Of a stretch of 64,000 nt of DNA, positions 27,149 through 36,015 are shown piece after piece. The stretch spans positions 1-64,000 of the forward strand of contig WHTF01000009.1 of NCBI GenBank assembly GCA_009379725.1, written 5' to 3'. The stretch comes from Deltaproteobacteria bacterium (lineage in GTDB: Bacteria > Desulfobacterota > Binatia > UBA9968). The number at the start of each line of letters is the position of its first letter. Within the stretch, counting starts at the first letter, position 1. A model generated the notes under the pieces. That model was given only the letters and a program-made list of their open reading frames with translations, did no database searches and was not told the DNA's origin. A program made the translations under genes and the position numbers.

Positions 27149-27265
27149 CAGGCGCGCCTCACCGGAGGGGGTTTGCGTCCAGGAAGGCGAACCTTCGAAT
27201 TGCCTGCTGAAGTGTTTTAGGATCTTTTGAAATCCGATTTGCCAAACGAGTTAAACTCGTGGCTT

Positions 27266-28165
27266 TCAGAGCCGAAGGATGGCCGAACTGAAAAAATCTT
27301 TTACCCGAAGAATCGTTGGGGTTGCAAGATGGTCTATACGTTCAATCCGCATAATAGTTGCACTTGCGTTGAACCCCTGTACTTTGAGCTGCTGTAGAGC
27401 ACGCTCTCGGATCTCGCGCCGAATCATGAAGTGTGGCAGAAGACCGACTCCGAAACCCGCGTGAACAACCGCTTTCACACCCTCAAAATTACTAATCCGC
27501 GCTGCTACTCGATGATCAGATAAACCGTAGCCGGTCAAAATGCGGCTGATCATTTCAGTGTATTCCGTCCCTTTGGGTCCGACGACGAAAGGGATCGATT
27601 CAAGATCTGCGATCTGTATCCACTTCTTTCTCGCGAGCGCGTGATTTGACGAAGTAAACAGACACAGTCGCTCTGCCTTGAGAGTCCGAGACTCAAGCCC
27701 GTTGGGAGGTTTGTCGGACAACACCAGTCCAAAATCGACATCGGCGTGCCGTACGGATTCGAAAACCAGAGATCTTGGCTGGGTTGAGAGGCTAACTTTG
27801 ACCTCTGGAAATTTCCTGAGGAGCTGGCTTATGATCGACGGCAGAATATATGTACCGACCGAAGTACTGGCTCCAATCCTGACCTCCCCGGCTATGCCGG
27901 TCGAAAGCTCCGACACGTAGCGCTCAAGATCTTCTGTTTTGTTCAGCACGTCTCTGGCGAACTCGAGAAACAACTGTCCCGCCTCGGTGATGAGCAACGG
28001 GCGTTTTGACCGGTCAAAGAGTTTAACGCCCAACTCCTTTTCTAGTAGTCCGATCTGCGTGCTGATGGCCGATTGAGATTTGTCCAGCTTGTCTGCGGCT
28101 TGGCTGAAGCCTTTCTCTCGACAAATCGCCAGAAAATATGCCAGCGTTGCAGAAGAAAATTTCAT
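27266..28165 (-). CDS. LysR-family transcriptional regulator
   Basis: I start at ATG 28165 (MKFSSATLAYFLAICREKGF), which gives the normal N-terminal winged helix-turn-helix of LysR proteins (AADKLDKSQSAISTQIGLLE). The ligand-binding domain spans about 90-299, with VRIGASTSVGTYILPSIISQ and LKAVVHAGFGVGLLPHFMI-like strands. It is divergent from the VOC gene at 28462 and separated from it by about 300 bases with a candidate dyad at 28290-28323, so it likely controls the island. The inducer is unknown, probably the island's carboxylate substrate or a metabolite. Confidence 0.92.
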   Translation of the reverse strand: MKFSSATLAYFLAICREKGFSQAADKLDKSQSAISTQIGLLEKELGVKLFDRSKRPLLITEAGQLFLEFARDVLNKTEDLERYVSELSTGIAGEVRIGASTSVGTYILPSIISQLLRKFPEVKVSLSTQPRSLVFESVRHADVDFGLVLSDKPPNGLESRTLKAERLCLFTSSNHALARKKWIQIADLESIPFVVGPKGTEYTEMISRILTGYGLSDHRVAARISNFEGVKAVVHAGFGVGLLPHFMIRREIRERALQQLKVQGFNASATIMRIERIDHLATPTILRVKDFFSSAILRL

Positions 28166-28289
28166 CGATAAAATCGATACCAACATCAAGATAATTTGGA
28201 TTGACAGATAGTACCTGTTTCGATAAGCAACGCAATACGGTGGCCGCGAGCGAATCTAAGTCTTACGCGCCATAGAGATTATGACCCTT

Positions 28290-28323
28290 AAATTGCACTG
28301 TGGGCAGCGTAGAGTGTAAATTT
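28290..28323. promoter_or_regulatory. Candidate LysR operator dyad
   Basis: AAATTGCACT (28290-28299) and AGTGTAAATTT (28313-28323) form an imperfect inverted repeat in the LysR/VOC divergent region. Position and symmetry fit a LysR-type recognition site; binding is not shown. Confidence 0.4.
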
Positions 28324-28461
28324 TCACATTGCGATCTCACTAGACGAAGCAGCGGTTTAGTGTTCGACGTTTCGGAACGCAGGAAAAAGTACAAAGCAAC
28401 TACCGGCCGTCGTTTATAACGGGGATTGACCGTGCGTTAAAGTCAAGAAGGAGGAGAATTT

Positions 28462-28818
28462 ATGAATCGCATACGTCACATTGCGATTGTCACTTCGAAC
28501 CAGGAAAAGCTGGGAAACTTTTACAAAACCGCGTTCGGCATGAAGGAGGTAAAAGGTATTGGGTCAGCGCTTTACCTTTCTGATGGATATATGAATCTCG
28601 CTCTAATTAAGAAGACGCCGGAACTGAAGGTTAACGAGGGGCTCTACCATTTCGGATTCGAGGTAGACGACGTCAAGCCGCTTAAAAACGTTTTCAAACA
28701 GGTTGGAGCCTCGAGCGAAGTACAACCTAGACCAAAAAATCGTGACGCTGAATTCAGGGTTCACGATCCGGATGGAAATGCCATTGATCTTGTATGGTCT
28801 AGGAAGTGGCCTATATAG
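28462..28818 (+). CDS. VOC-superfamily protein 1
   Basis: The 118-residue protein has the paired beta-alpha-beta-beta-beta modules of the vicinal oxygen chelate fold. Metal-site candidates are H6 (RHIAIV), H63 (YHFGFEV) and an acidic residue at the end (HDPDGNAIDL). It is the first of four paralogs in this island and lies just downstream of the divergent LysR gene, behind AAGGAGGAG. VOC enzymes include dioxygenases, isomerases, epimerases and lyases; the short single-domain form suggests a dimer. The reaction is unknown. A hairpin follows at 28822-28850. Confidence 0.85.
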   Translation: MNRIRHIAIVTSNQEKLGNFYKTAFGMKEVKGIGSALYLSDGYMNLALIKKTPELKVNEGLYHFGFEVDDVKPLKNVFKQVGASSEVQPRPKNRDAEFRVHDPDGNAIDLVWSRKWPI

Positions 28819-28821
28819 GAC

Positions 28822-28850
28822 CGCCGCCCTTCTACAAGGACGGCGTTTGT
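28822..28850 (+). terminator. Hairpin after VOC 1, possible attenuator
   Basis: CGCCGCCCTT (28822-28831) pairs with AAGGACGGCG (28836-28845), a 10-bp stem with one mismatch and a 4-base loop, followed by TTTGT. The weak T run suggests partial termination within the island rather than a full stop. Confidence 0.5.
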
Positions 28851-28973
28851 CTATAGAAGAACAGTCTCAAACAAGAGTTCCTATCGGAACCGTTAAGAAT
28901 GCTGGATTGTTTAATAACATTGCTGTTCGTTGTTGGGGGCGGCACCTAAAACAACGGAGAAGAGGAGTGCCGT

Positions 28974-29690
28974 ATGTTCGGATACCGCGCCAGAATAGGT
29001 TACATCTCCCCTTCCGTCATGGAGCTCAACGGTTATGATTTTTATCGAATCGTTCCAAAAGGAGTCGGTCTCATAGGCGTTACCTGCATGGTCGAGGGTT
29101 GGCAGGAAGACGCCTATAAAAGGGCGCTATCGCAAGTCGAAGCTTGCGCTCGGGAGCTTGCCCGCCGCGCTTGCGATTTCGTCATTCACGGCGGCGCCCC
29201 ACTGGTGTTAAGTCAAGGCAAAGGATTCGAAACGAAGCTTTTGAACCAGCTCCAAGAGATCACCGGTGCCCCGTGCACAACAAGCATTGTCGCGGCGATG
29301 GATGCTTTCCGCGATCTTGCGGCAACTCGATTAGCTGTTGTTGATCCATATCCGCCCGATCTCAACACCAAAATGACGGCGTATCTGCATGATTGGGGTT
29401 TTGAAGTAGCCTCGCTCGTGAGTCTTGGGACTTCCTTCACCGAATCGAGCATCGCCTCGATCGGCGACATTTACCGCGCCGCCAAACGCGCGATTAAAGA
29501 AGCCCCAAACGCGCAAGCAGTGTTTATACCATGCGCGAATTTTCCGGTGGTCGATGTCATCGAAGACATTGAAACCGACTTTGGTTTGCCGGTTATCACA
29601 AACATCACCTCCCAACTTTACGTGGCGTTCAAGGCTATCGGGATGCGCGAAAGGATAACCGGCTACGGCAAATTGATGCGAATGTTGTAA
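28974..29690 (+). CDS. Arylmalonate decarboxylase/maleate isomerase-like enzyme 1
   Basis: The 238-residue protein belongs to the Asp/Glu racemase superfamily, closest in layout to maleate isomerase and arylmalonate decarboxylase. RIGYISPSV and YDFYRIVPKGVGLIGVTCM are at the N-terminus. The first catalytic position reads HGGAP (72-76), with G74 instead of Cys; the second is IPCANFPVVDVIE with C187. In this superfamily two Cys give racemase or isomerase chemistry, while arylmalonate decarboxylase has Gly at the first site and one Cys at the second. I therefore infer a decarboxylase-type or related single-Cys reaction on a dicarboxylate. GAAGAGGAG precedes ATG. Confidence 0.82.
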   Translation: MFGYRARIGYISPSVMELNGYDFYRIVPKGVGLIGVTCMVEGWQEDAYKRALSQVEACARELARRACDFVIHGGAPLVLSQGKGFETKLLNQLQEITGAPCTTSIVAAMDAFRDLAATRLAVVDPYPPDLNTKMTAYLHDWGFEVASLVSLGTSFTESSIASIGDIYRAAKRAIKEAPNAQAVFIPCANFPVVDVIEDIETDFGLPVITNITSQLYVAFKAIGMRERITGYGKLMRML

Positions 29691-29721
29691 CTGAGTCCAA
29701 CCATGGGACAAGGAGCAGGCG

Positions 29722-29964
29722 ATGGCAAAAATCAGATCGGTTGTCGTCGAAGGCGATCGTGAGAGCGGATACAAAAGAGTTCACGTGTTATTCGGAACGA
29801 ACTATTTCCTCGAAATCATCGAAGACGGCGGTCGAGTTAATTTCCTTTTAGGAGCGCATCACACGGGATTCAAAGCAGACGCGTCTGAGCTCAAAAGCGA
29901 ATTGCATAAGTTCATCAGCGAAGTCGAGGAGCGGCATCCGGAAAGCGCCATCGAGCAGGACTAG
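29722..29964 (+). CDS. Small conserved-looking protein of the island
   Basis: The 80-residue protein (MAKIRSVVVEGDRESGYKRV) lies 31 bases after the first decarboxylase-like gene and 38 before the second, behind AAGGAGCAGG. It is soluble, with a beta-rich first half (HVLFGTNYFLEIIEDGGRVN) and a helical acidic tail. I do not recognise a family. Its position between two paralogous enzymes suggests a subunit or accessory role; that is inference. Confidence 0.65.
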   Translation: MAKIRSVVVEGDRESGYKRVHVLFGTNYFLEIIEDGGRVNFLLGAHHTGFKADASELKSELHKFISEVEERHPESAIEQD

Positions 29965-30002
29965 GGCACCGGGATTCGAAGGATTCATAAGGAATAAGCG
30001 CT

Positions 30003-30719
30003 ATGTTCGGTTGGCGTGCAAGAATAGGTTATCTCTGTCCATCGGTTTTCGAAATGATCGCCTACGATTTTTATCGCATCGTTCCGCCCGGAGTTGCCAT
30101 GATCGGCGTCACCTGCATGATCGATGGATGGACAAAAGAGGCGTACGCGACAGGTCTAAATCGAGTCGAAGAATGTGCTAAAGAGCTCGGACGACGCAAG
30201 AGTGATTTTATCATTCATGCGGGCGTCCCGTTGGTGGTAAGTCAGGGGATAGGTTTTGAGAAGGACATCATAGCCAGGATTTCATCGATAACCCAGACGC
30301 CGGCCACTACCAGCATTCAAGCTGCAATAGAAGCGCTTCAATTTCTTTCAATTCATAGAATCGGAGTGGTGAGTCCTTATCCTCCCGAACTCAACCAGGC
30401 GCTGGAGATCTTTCTAACTAAGTATGGATTTGAGATTGGTTCCGTTATCAGTTTGGGAGCAGATTTCATCCGGATCGGGAATATAACCGTCGCCGATGTT
30501 TACAGCGCTGCTAAACAAGCTCTGAAGGAAGCAATTCGGCTGGATGGAATCTATCTGCCTTGCCCCCAGTTTCCGGCGCTGGACGTCGTTGAAGAGATCG
30601 AAAAAGATTTAGGACTTCCGACAGTTCCTCACCTGGCTTCAGAAGTGTGGGCCGCGCTCAGATCAATAGGAATTCAAAAGCGAATCGATGGTTTTGGCAA
30701 ACTTCTCAAATCCCTCTGA
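30003..30719 (+). CDS. Arylmalonate decarboxylase/maleate isomerase-like enzyme 2
   Basis: A 238-residue paralog of the enzyme at 28974, colinear along its whole length. It also has Gly at the first catalytic site (HAGVP, G74) and Cys at the second (LPCPQFPALDVVE, C187). The pair could be a heteromer or act on two related substrates. The substrate-binding protein gene starts 28 bases later. Confidence 0.82.
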   Translation: MFGWRARIGYLCPSVFEMIAYDFYRIVPPGVAMIGVTCMIDGWTKEAYATGLNRVEECAKELGRRKSDFIIHAGVPLVVSQGIGFEKDIIARISSITQTPATTSIQAAIEALQFLSIHRIGVVSPYPPELNQALEIFLTKYGFEIGSVISLGADFIRIGNITVADVYSAAKQALKEAIRLDGIYLPCPQFPALDVVEEIEKDLGLPTVPHLASEVWAALRSIGIQKRIDGFGKLLKSL

Positions 30720-30747
30720 GATTTCTAAAAAGATGGAAAGGATGAGT

Positions 30748-31722
30748 ATGAAAGTTCGGTTGGTTTGTATCTTAGTCGCTGCGGTATTTGCCCTTATTAC
30801 AAACGTCTTTGCTATCGGGCAGGAAGTGAATATTTCCTATCCCGGACTCACTGGGGAATCCTTGCCCGTTTGGATTGCAAAGGAGGCGGGTGTATTTGAT
30901 GAAAATGGCCTCAGAGCCAATCTTGTTTACATGGAAGGGGGCCGTCTTTCGATCCAGAGTTTACTCTCGGACAGCACTCAGTTTATGGGTGGCGATGCCG
31001 TCTCAGCATTGACCGCGGTTGCGGGAGGAGTCGACATTGTATTGCTAGCATCCGCAAAGAACATTTTGCCATACGTTTTTGCGGTCTCCCAAAATATTGA
31101 GAATCCGAAAGATCTGAAGAACAAAATTATTGCGGTATCTCAGATCGGCGGAAGAGCAGGAGAGATAGCTCGAATGGTGGTTAAGAATATAGGGCTGAAT
31201 CCGGACAAAGACGTCCAGTATCTCTCCGTAGGGGGGTCACGGTCGAGATTGGCTGCCCTGTCAAAGGGTACTGTGCAAGCGGCACCTGTAGCCCGCGGGC
31301 TAGTTCCAACCGTTGAGAAAGCGGGGCTCAAGACGCTCGAGGTAGAACCGATTCCCTTTATTGTAGATGCCCTCTGGACTACGAGAAAATATGCAGAAAC
31401 TCACCCTGACATTGTCAATCGGGTTATTAAATCGTTCGTTAAAGGCATTGCAATCACAGTGAAAGATAGAGACACAGCGCTTCGAGTACTGCGAAAATAC
31501 ACGAAGATCAATGCTAAAGAGGTTCTTGATTACACATATGAAACCTATGTCAAGACAGTGGACAAAGTACCGATTCCCTCTGGCCCAGCTGTCGAGAATA
31601 CTATCGAGATGTCTTTGCGACTTGCGCCGAAGCTGAAGGACATAGATGTCAGAAAGCATTTCTACTTTGATCCGCTCCACCGATTAGAAAAGCAAGGGTA
31701 CATTGAAGGTTTGTACAAATAA
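30748..31722 (+). CDS. NMT1/TauA-like ABC substrate-binding protein of the island
   Basis: I start at ATG 30748 (MKVRLVCILVAAVFALIT), with AAGG 7 bases upstream; earlier ATGs (30733, 30742) are less well spaced. The 324-residue precursor has a signal peptide and the NMT1-like fold: YPGLTGESLPVWIAKEAGVF, SLLSDSTQFMGGDAVSALTA and LKNKIIAVSQIGGRAGEIAR. No permease or ATPase gene is in the island. It likely captures the island's substrate in the periplasm for a transporter encoded elsewhere. Confidence 0.87.
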   Translation: MKVRLVCILVAAVFALITNVFAIGQEVNISYPGLTGESLPVWIAKEAGVFDENGLRANLVYMEGGRLSIQSLLSDSTQFMGGDAVSALTAVAGGVDIVLLASAKNILPYVFAVSQNIENPKDLKNKIIAVSQIGGRAGEIARMVVKNIGLNPDKDVQYLSVGGSRSRLAALSKGTVQAAPVARGLVPTVEKAGLKTLEVEPIPFIVDALWTTRKYAETHPDIVNRVIKSFVKGIAITVKDRDTALRVLRKYTKINAKEVLDYTYETYVKTVDKVPIPSGPAVENTIEMSLRLAPKLKDIDVRKHFYFDPLHRLEKQGYIEGLYK

Positions 31723-31762
31723 AATAGGAATGGGTTTAGTTCAATAGCAGGAGGACTAAGTT

Positions 31763-32110
31763 ATGGCTAGAATTCGTCACTTGGCGATCGTCACGGAAAA
31801 TCGAGAACGGCTGGTTAAGTTCTACACGACGGCTTTTGGTATGAAGGTTATCGACGGAGTCGGGCCGGCTATTTATTTATCGGACGGTTACCTTAACTTA
31901 GCCATCATTCAAAAGCGGCCGAATTATAAGGAAGGTCTTTATCATTTTGGTTTCGAAGTAGAAAACATCGAGGAACTCAAGCCTCTGTGCAAAGAACTGG
32001 GTGCGGCGACCGACGTCCAGAAAAGACCTGCCAATCGTGAAGCGGAGTATCGAGTTCACGATCCGGACGGCATTCCCATCGATCTCTCACAACATGGATG
32101 GCCTGTGTAA
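31763..32110 (+). CDS. VOC-superfamily protein 2
   Basis: A 115-residue paralog of the VOC protein at 28462. It keeps H6 (RHLAIV), H61 (YHFGFEV) and the HDPDGIPIDLSQHGWP tail, so a metal site is plausible. AGGAGG precedes ATG. It follows the substrate-binding protein gene by 40 bases. Confidence 0.85.
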   Translation: MARIRHLAIVTENRERLVKFYTTAFGMKVIDGVGPAIYLSDGYLNLAIIQKRPNYKEGLYHFGFEVENIEELKPLCKELGAATDVQKRPANREAEYRVHDPDGIPIDLSQHGWPV

Positions 32111-32122
32111 CAAGGGGCTTAC

Positions 32123-32354
32123 ATGCAGCGACTCACACGCCAAATTGCGGTGATTACTGGCGTCGGGGAGAGCTTTGGCCCGGCCACAGGAATAGCCCGG
32201 CTTGCCAAGAAGGTTCTATCGACGCCTAAGGCTCTGCTACTCGCCTCATCGATGATAGCAAGTTCATGCTGGTCAGAAAATTGGACGTCAATGGTGGTTT
32301 GGTTCCGTCCTAACTCGACGACATCACCAATCATCTGAAGGCCGTGTATCTGCA
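32123..32354 (+). pseudogene. Remnant of a short-chain dehydrogenase/reductase gene
   Basis: The frame starts MQRLTRQIAVITGVGESFGP then ATGIAR, which aligns with the SDR glycine-rich cofactor loop TGxxxGxG. The following codons are unlike any SDR and stop after 71 residues, in place of the usual 250. A second reading frame near 32280 gives LDVN and, later, HLKAVYLQ, reminiscent of the SDR dimer-helix segment. Large deletion and frameshift of an SDR gene explains this best. It sits between VOC 2 and the gamma-glutamyltransferase-like gene. Confidence 0.55.
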
Positions 32355-33902
32355 ATGAACTTTCATAGACCGGTAATAATGGGTACACGCGGAATGGTTG
32401 CGACTGGACACCCGTTGGCTTCAGACGCAGCACTGGATGTGTTGAAAGCGGGGGGCAATGCGATCGATGCGGCGCTTTGCGCTTCTGGCGTGCTTTCCGT
32501 TCTCAAGTCTTATCACTGCGGGTTGGGCGGCGACCTGTTCGGAATCTTCTACTCAGCCAATGAAGGCAAGGCGCTTGTCCTAAACGGCAGTGGACGAGCA
32601 CCAAAAAAAATCCGCTCCGACCTATTTTCAGAGGGCATTCCACATCGGGGGATTTTGGTTGCGAGCACGCCGGGGACCGTCGATGGTTGGTTGGAACTTG
32701 CGGCGAGGTTGGGCACCCGCAGTATCGCCGACTTACTCGAACCGGCTATTCACTATGCAGAGATCGGGTTTCCTGTTTTTCCTCACTTAGCCAATGTGAT
32801 TCGCCTATCTCACAAGACATTGGGAGCCGACCCGGCATGGTCCAGCATTTTCTTCCACAACGGGAAAACACCTGAAGTAGGAGATCTGCTGGTTCAAAAG
32901 GATCTAGGTGCTACTCTGGCCGCCATCGCCAGAGGCGGACGAGAAGCGTTTTACGATGGCGATATCGCCAGATCTATCGTCCGAGCTTCTGAGCGCTACG
33001 GTGGATGTTTCAGTCTGGAAGATTTTGCCGCGCATCGCTCGCGATGGGAAGAACCGCTCTCCACCACGTACCGAGAATACGAGATATGCGTGCCGCCGCC
33101 CAATTCTTTCGGATTGCTTCTGCTTCTCCAACTCAAGCGTCTGGCGGAGTATGATTTATCCAAGTATGGCCACGATACCCCCGAATACGTAGCATTGCAG
33201 GTGAGGGTCCAAGAGGAAGCGTGGCGAGCCGGTCAGTTCTGGATCGGGGATCCGGATCAGTATCGAAATGAGGAGATTCTCGACTTTATTAAGAGATTTC
33301 CCGCGGATCTCACAGCAAATCGCACAATCCCGAGAGCGAGTCAGGGGCGGAGCACGACGTATATTGCAACGGCGGATAAGTTTGGCAACTGGGCCTCGCT
33401 CATACAAAGCGTGCATCAAAGCTTTGGGTGCGGCATTGTCGTGGACGGAACTGGAATAGTTTTAAACAACCGCATGTCCGGATTCAACCTCATCCCAGGT
33501 CATCCGAACGAGCTGGCCCCAGGCAAGCTTCCGGCACACACCCTTAGCCCTGCGTTGGCTCTCAAAGAAGGTAAACCCATTCTCGCGATCGGAACGCCTG
33601 GAGGTTTGGGCCAGACGCAATTTCTCGCGCAAACACTCTGCAATCTTTTCGACTTCAATATGAACATCCAAGAAGCGATTGAAGCGCCGCGCTGGCAAAG
33701 CGAGCAGGCCGGGCATATCGAGCTAGAAAGCCGTTTTTCAGACAACGTCGATAAGCTTTTACTTCGAGAGGGCTACCACGTGACAAGGCGTGGAGGCTGG
33801 GAGTTTGCGTTTGGGGGCGTGGAATCGGTTTTCCTGCATAAGAATAACGTGATCATGGGCGCTGCGGACCCGAGACGAGAGGGGTATGCGATAGGATACT
33901 GA
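32355..33902 (+). CDS. Gamma-glutamyltransferase-family Ntn hydrolase
   Basis: The 515-residue protein matches the GGT family: GTRGMVATGHPLASDAALDV, ALCASGVLSVLKSYHCGLGG, LLEPAIHYAEIGFPV. The autocatalytic cleavage/nucleophile region is GRSTTYIATADKFGNW with Thr as the new N-terminus, followed by LNNRMSGFN and GTPGGLGQTQFLAQ. There is no signal peptide, unlike classical periplasmic GGT, so a cytoplasmic acylase or amide hydrolase related to GGT-like proteins is likely. Its place in the island suggests it opens an amide in the catabolised compound. Confidence 0.9.
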   Translation: MNFHRPVIMGTRGMVATGHPLASDAALDVLKAGGNAIDAALCASGVLSVLKSYHCGLGGDLFGIFYSANEGKALVLNGSGRAPKKIRSDLFSEGIPHRGILVASTPGTVDGWLELAARLGTRSIADLLEPAIHYAEIGFPVFPHLANVIRLSHKTLGADPAWSSIFFHNGKTPEVGDLLVQKDLGATLAAIARGGREAFYDGDIARSIVRASERYGGCFSLEDFAAHRSRWEEPLSTTYREYEICVPPPNSFGLLLLLQLKRLAEYDLSKYGHDTPEYVALQVRVQEEAWRAGQFWIGDPDQYRNEEILDFIKRFPADLTANRTIPRASQGRSTTYIATADKFGNWASLIQSVHQSFGCGIVVDGTGIVLNNRMSGFNLIPGHPNELAPGKLPAHTLSPALALKEGKPILAIGTPGGLGQTQFLAQTLCNLFDFNMNIQEAIEAPRWQSEQAGHIELESRFSDNVDKLLLREGYHVTRRGGWEFAFGGVESVFLHKNNVIMGAADPRREGYAIGY

Positions 33903-33986
33903 CGTACCTTCAAAGGGAGGCTCGCAGCGGGCACGAGCACAAATCGTGAGTGATATTATCGGTGATCAGGAAGGAGGATTACTAAT

Positions 33987-34412
33987 ATGGGCGTTGAAAT
34001 TATTGACATGGTTCAACTGGCGCATCAGGAGAAGCGTCGCAAGGTGATATTCAATACGCCGCGTTGCCATGCATGGGTTCACTATTACCCCAATCCGGGC
34101 GAGAAGGACGACATGCATTGTCACAATGCGGACCAAACGTTTTATGTCATCGACGGTGAATGCACGATGCATTTCCCTGATGGCGGTAAGGCAGTAATGA
34201 AACCGGGAATGGTTGCCACCATTACCGGTGGATCGTTTTACCAACTGGAAAACAGCGGTGATGGCCCGATGATAATGATGGGGAACCGCTCCGGGCCTTC
34301 GGAAGCAATCCAGCACATCAACTATGAGCTTCGAAAAGACATTAAAAAGCTCAGCAAAGAGGAGTTAGAGCGCGCGAATATTCCCCACGTTGCGATGCAA
34401 ACAAGAGATTAA
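33987..34412 (+). CDS. Cupin-domain protein
   Basis: The 141-residue cytoplasmic protein has one cupin barrel. Motif 1 spans NPGEKDDMHCHNADQTFYVI then DGE, with two His and one Glu-like position for a metal. Motif 2 lacks a clear His (GMVATITGGSFYQLENSGDG). AAGGAGG precedes ATG. It may be a dioxygenase, isomerase or sensor. A short dyad GAGATTA-AAA-TAATCTC covers its stop codon. Confidence 0.82.
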   Translation: MGVEIIDMVQLAHQEKRRKVIFNTPRCHAWVHYYPNPGEKDDMHCHNADQTFYVIDGECTMHFPDGGKAVMKPGMVATITGGSFYQLENSGDGPMIMMGNRSGPSEAIQHINYELRKDIKKLSKEELERANIPHVAMQTRD

Positions 34413-34456
34413 AATAATCTCGCTCGACTTGACTTGAAATATGTCGGAGGTGTTCC

Positions 34457-35503
34457 ATGAAACAAATGTCTATGGCTTGCTTTGCGATGTTCCTGGGGCT
34501 GGTGCCGGATCTATTATGGGCCCAGGACTTTTACCGAGGTAAACTCATTACGCTGGTTCAGGACAGCACACCAGGTGGCGTGGGCCAGCTGCGCACCCAG
34601 GCGCTGATTCCTGTTTTGCAGAAGCACATCCCTGGCAATCCGAAAATCGTAATCCAGTTCATGCCGGGCGGCGGCGGCAGAACCGCCGCCAACCATCTTT
34701 ACAACAACGCACCACGCGACGGCTTAACCATTGGCCGAGTGAGCAGTGGACTCGTGACATCTGCTATTCTGGGTCTTCCGGGCGTTCAATACGACATTGA
34801 TAAATTCATTTACCTGGGCTCTGGTCACAATGAGGTAAACAACGTCTTTTTTTCACGAAGCCAACTCGGCCTGGATAACCTCAATAAACTGAAAGCGGCT
34901 ACAGGGCTGAGGATAGGGGGACAGTCGGTTGGGCACTCCAACTATGTGATTGCAAGACTTTTTGCGTGGCTGCTTGATCTGAAAGGCCCCAAGTTTGTGG
35001 TCGGCTTTTCCGGGGCAGAAATGGATGTGGGTCTCTTACAGGGCGAGTTAGATGCTCGCGCGAACAGTGCAGAAACGGTTGTTCAGCGTACTCCTGATTT
35101 CATCAATAAGCGACTTATGAACTTTCATGGTGTGGCCGAAATCCCGCACGGATTTCGGTACGATCATCCCGCCTTTCGCGAGCTTCCCGCATTGCATACT
35201 TTTGGCAGGACTGAGAAGGAGAAAGGAGTGCTGGCAATGTTCGCTGCCTTCGGGCGGTTCAGCCAGGCTTTTATTCTACCACCTGGCACTCCGAAGGAGC
35301 GAGTCACGGTTTTGAAAGATGCTTTTCGGAAGTCATGGAAGGACCCGGAATTCCACGAAAACTGGAAGAAGATGACTCGTGCAGATGCTTCCCCTCTCAT
35401 GCCCGAGGAGCTAGAGGAATTAGTCAAGAATATCCCAAGAGATCCAGAAGACGTTAAACGCTACAATATTATCGCCGGAGCAGAGTCTTTGCCGAAGCGA
35501 TAA
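34457..35503 (+). CDS. TctC-like substrate-binding protein of the island
   Basis: The 348-residue precursor has a signal peptide ending near LLWAQ and the Bug fold: DFYRGKLITLVQDSTPGGVG, LQKHIPGNPKIVIQFMPGGG and PPGTPKERVTVLKDAFRK. Cargo is unknown, probably a carboxylate or amide. TctA and TctB are absent. It is the second periplasmic binding protein in the island. Confidence 0.88.
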   Translation: MKQMSMACFAMFLGLVPDLLWAQDFYRGKLITLVQDSTPGGVGQLRTQALIPVLQKHIPGNPKIVIQFMPGGGGRTAANHLYNNAPRDGLTIGRVSSGLVTSAILGLPGVQYDIDKFIYLGSGHNEVNNVFFSRSQLGLDNLNKLKAATGLRIGGQSVGHSNYVIARLFAWLLDLKGPKFVVGFSGAEMDVGLLQGELDARANSAETVVQRTPDFINKRLMNFHGVAEIPHGFRYDHPAFRELPALHTFGRTEKEKGVLAMFAAFGRFSQAFILPPGTPKERVTVLKDAFRKSWKDPEFHENWKKMTRADASPLMPEELEELVKNIPRDPEDVKRYNIIAGAESLPKR

Positions 35504-35622
35504 CACAGCATGACCAATGTGCTTAGTTTTGTTTTGTGGCGTCAGTGCCGGTGAACCTATCTTTTTAGCTGGGTTTAGGCCTGTGGGTGCTTGGGAATTA
35601 AAATACATGTAAGGAGGAGCAG

Positions 35623-35970
35623 ATGCCTAAGATTCGTCATATTGCCATTGTGAGCTCAAACCGGGAAAGGTTAGCCGAATTTTATAAGCACGCTTTCGGG
35701 ATGAAGGACGTGCAAGGCGAAGGAGGCGCTATTTACTTGTCAGATGGTTCTATCAATCTCGCCTTGAACCCACAGTATGCCGGACGAGAAGCTGGTCTTT
35801 ATCACTTTGGCTTTGAGGTCGAGGATATCGAGAGTTTAAAGAAGAAGTTAAAAGACGCGGGTGCAGGTAGTGAAGTTCAGAGGCGGCCGCGAAATCGTGA
35901 GGCCGAGTACAGGGTTCTTGATCCCGACGGCAATCCCATTGATCTTTCAACTCACGGCTGGCCAACTTAG
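35623..35970 (+). CDS. VOC-superfamily protein 3
   Basis: A 115-residue paralog with H6, H61 (YHFGFEV) and the LDPDGNPIDLSTHGWP tail. It is the closest relative of VOC 2 by eye. AAGGAGGAG precedes ATG. VOC 4 begins 46 bases downstream. Confidence 0.85.
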   Translation: MPKIRHIAIVSSNRERLAEFYKHAFGMKDVQGEGGAIYLSDGSINLALNPQYAGREAGLYHFGFEVEDIESLKKKLKDAGAGSEVQRRPRNREAEYRVLDPDGNPIDLSTHGWPT

Positions 35971-36015
35971 TATGCGGGTGTCACATTAACAGCGTTGAAG
36001 GAAGAGAAAATTCAC

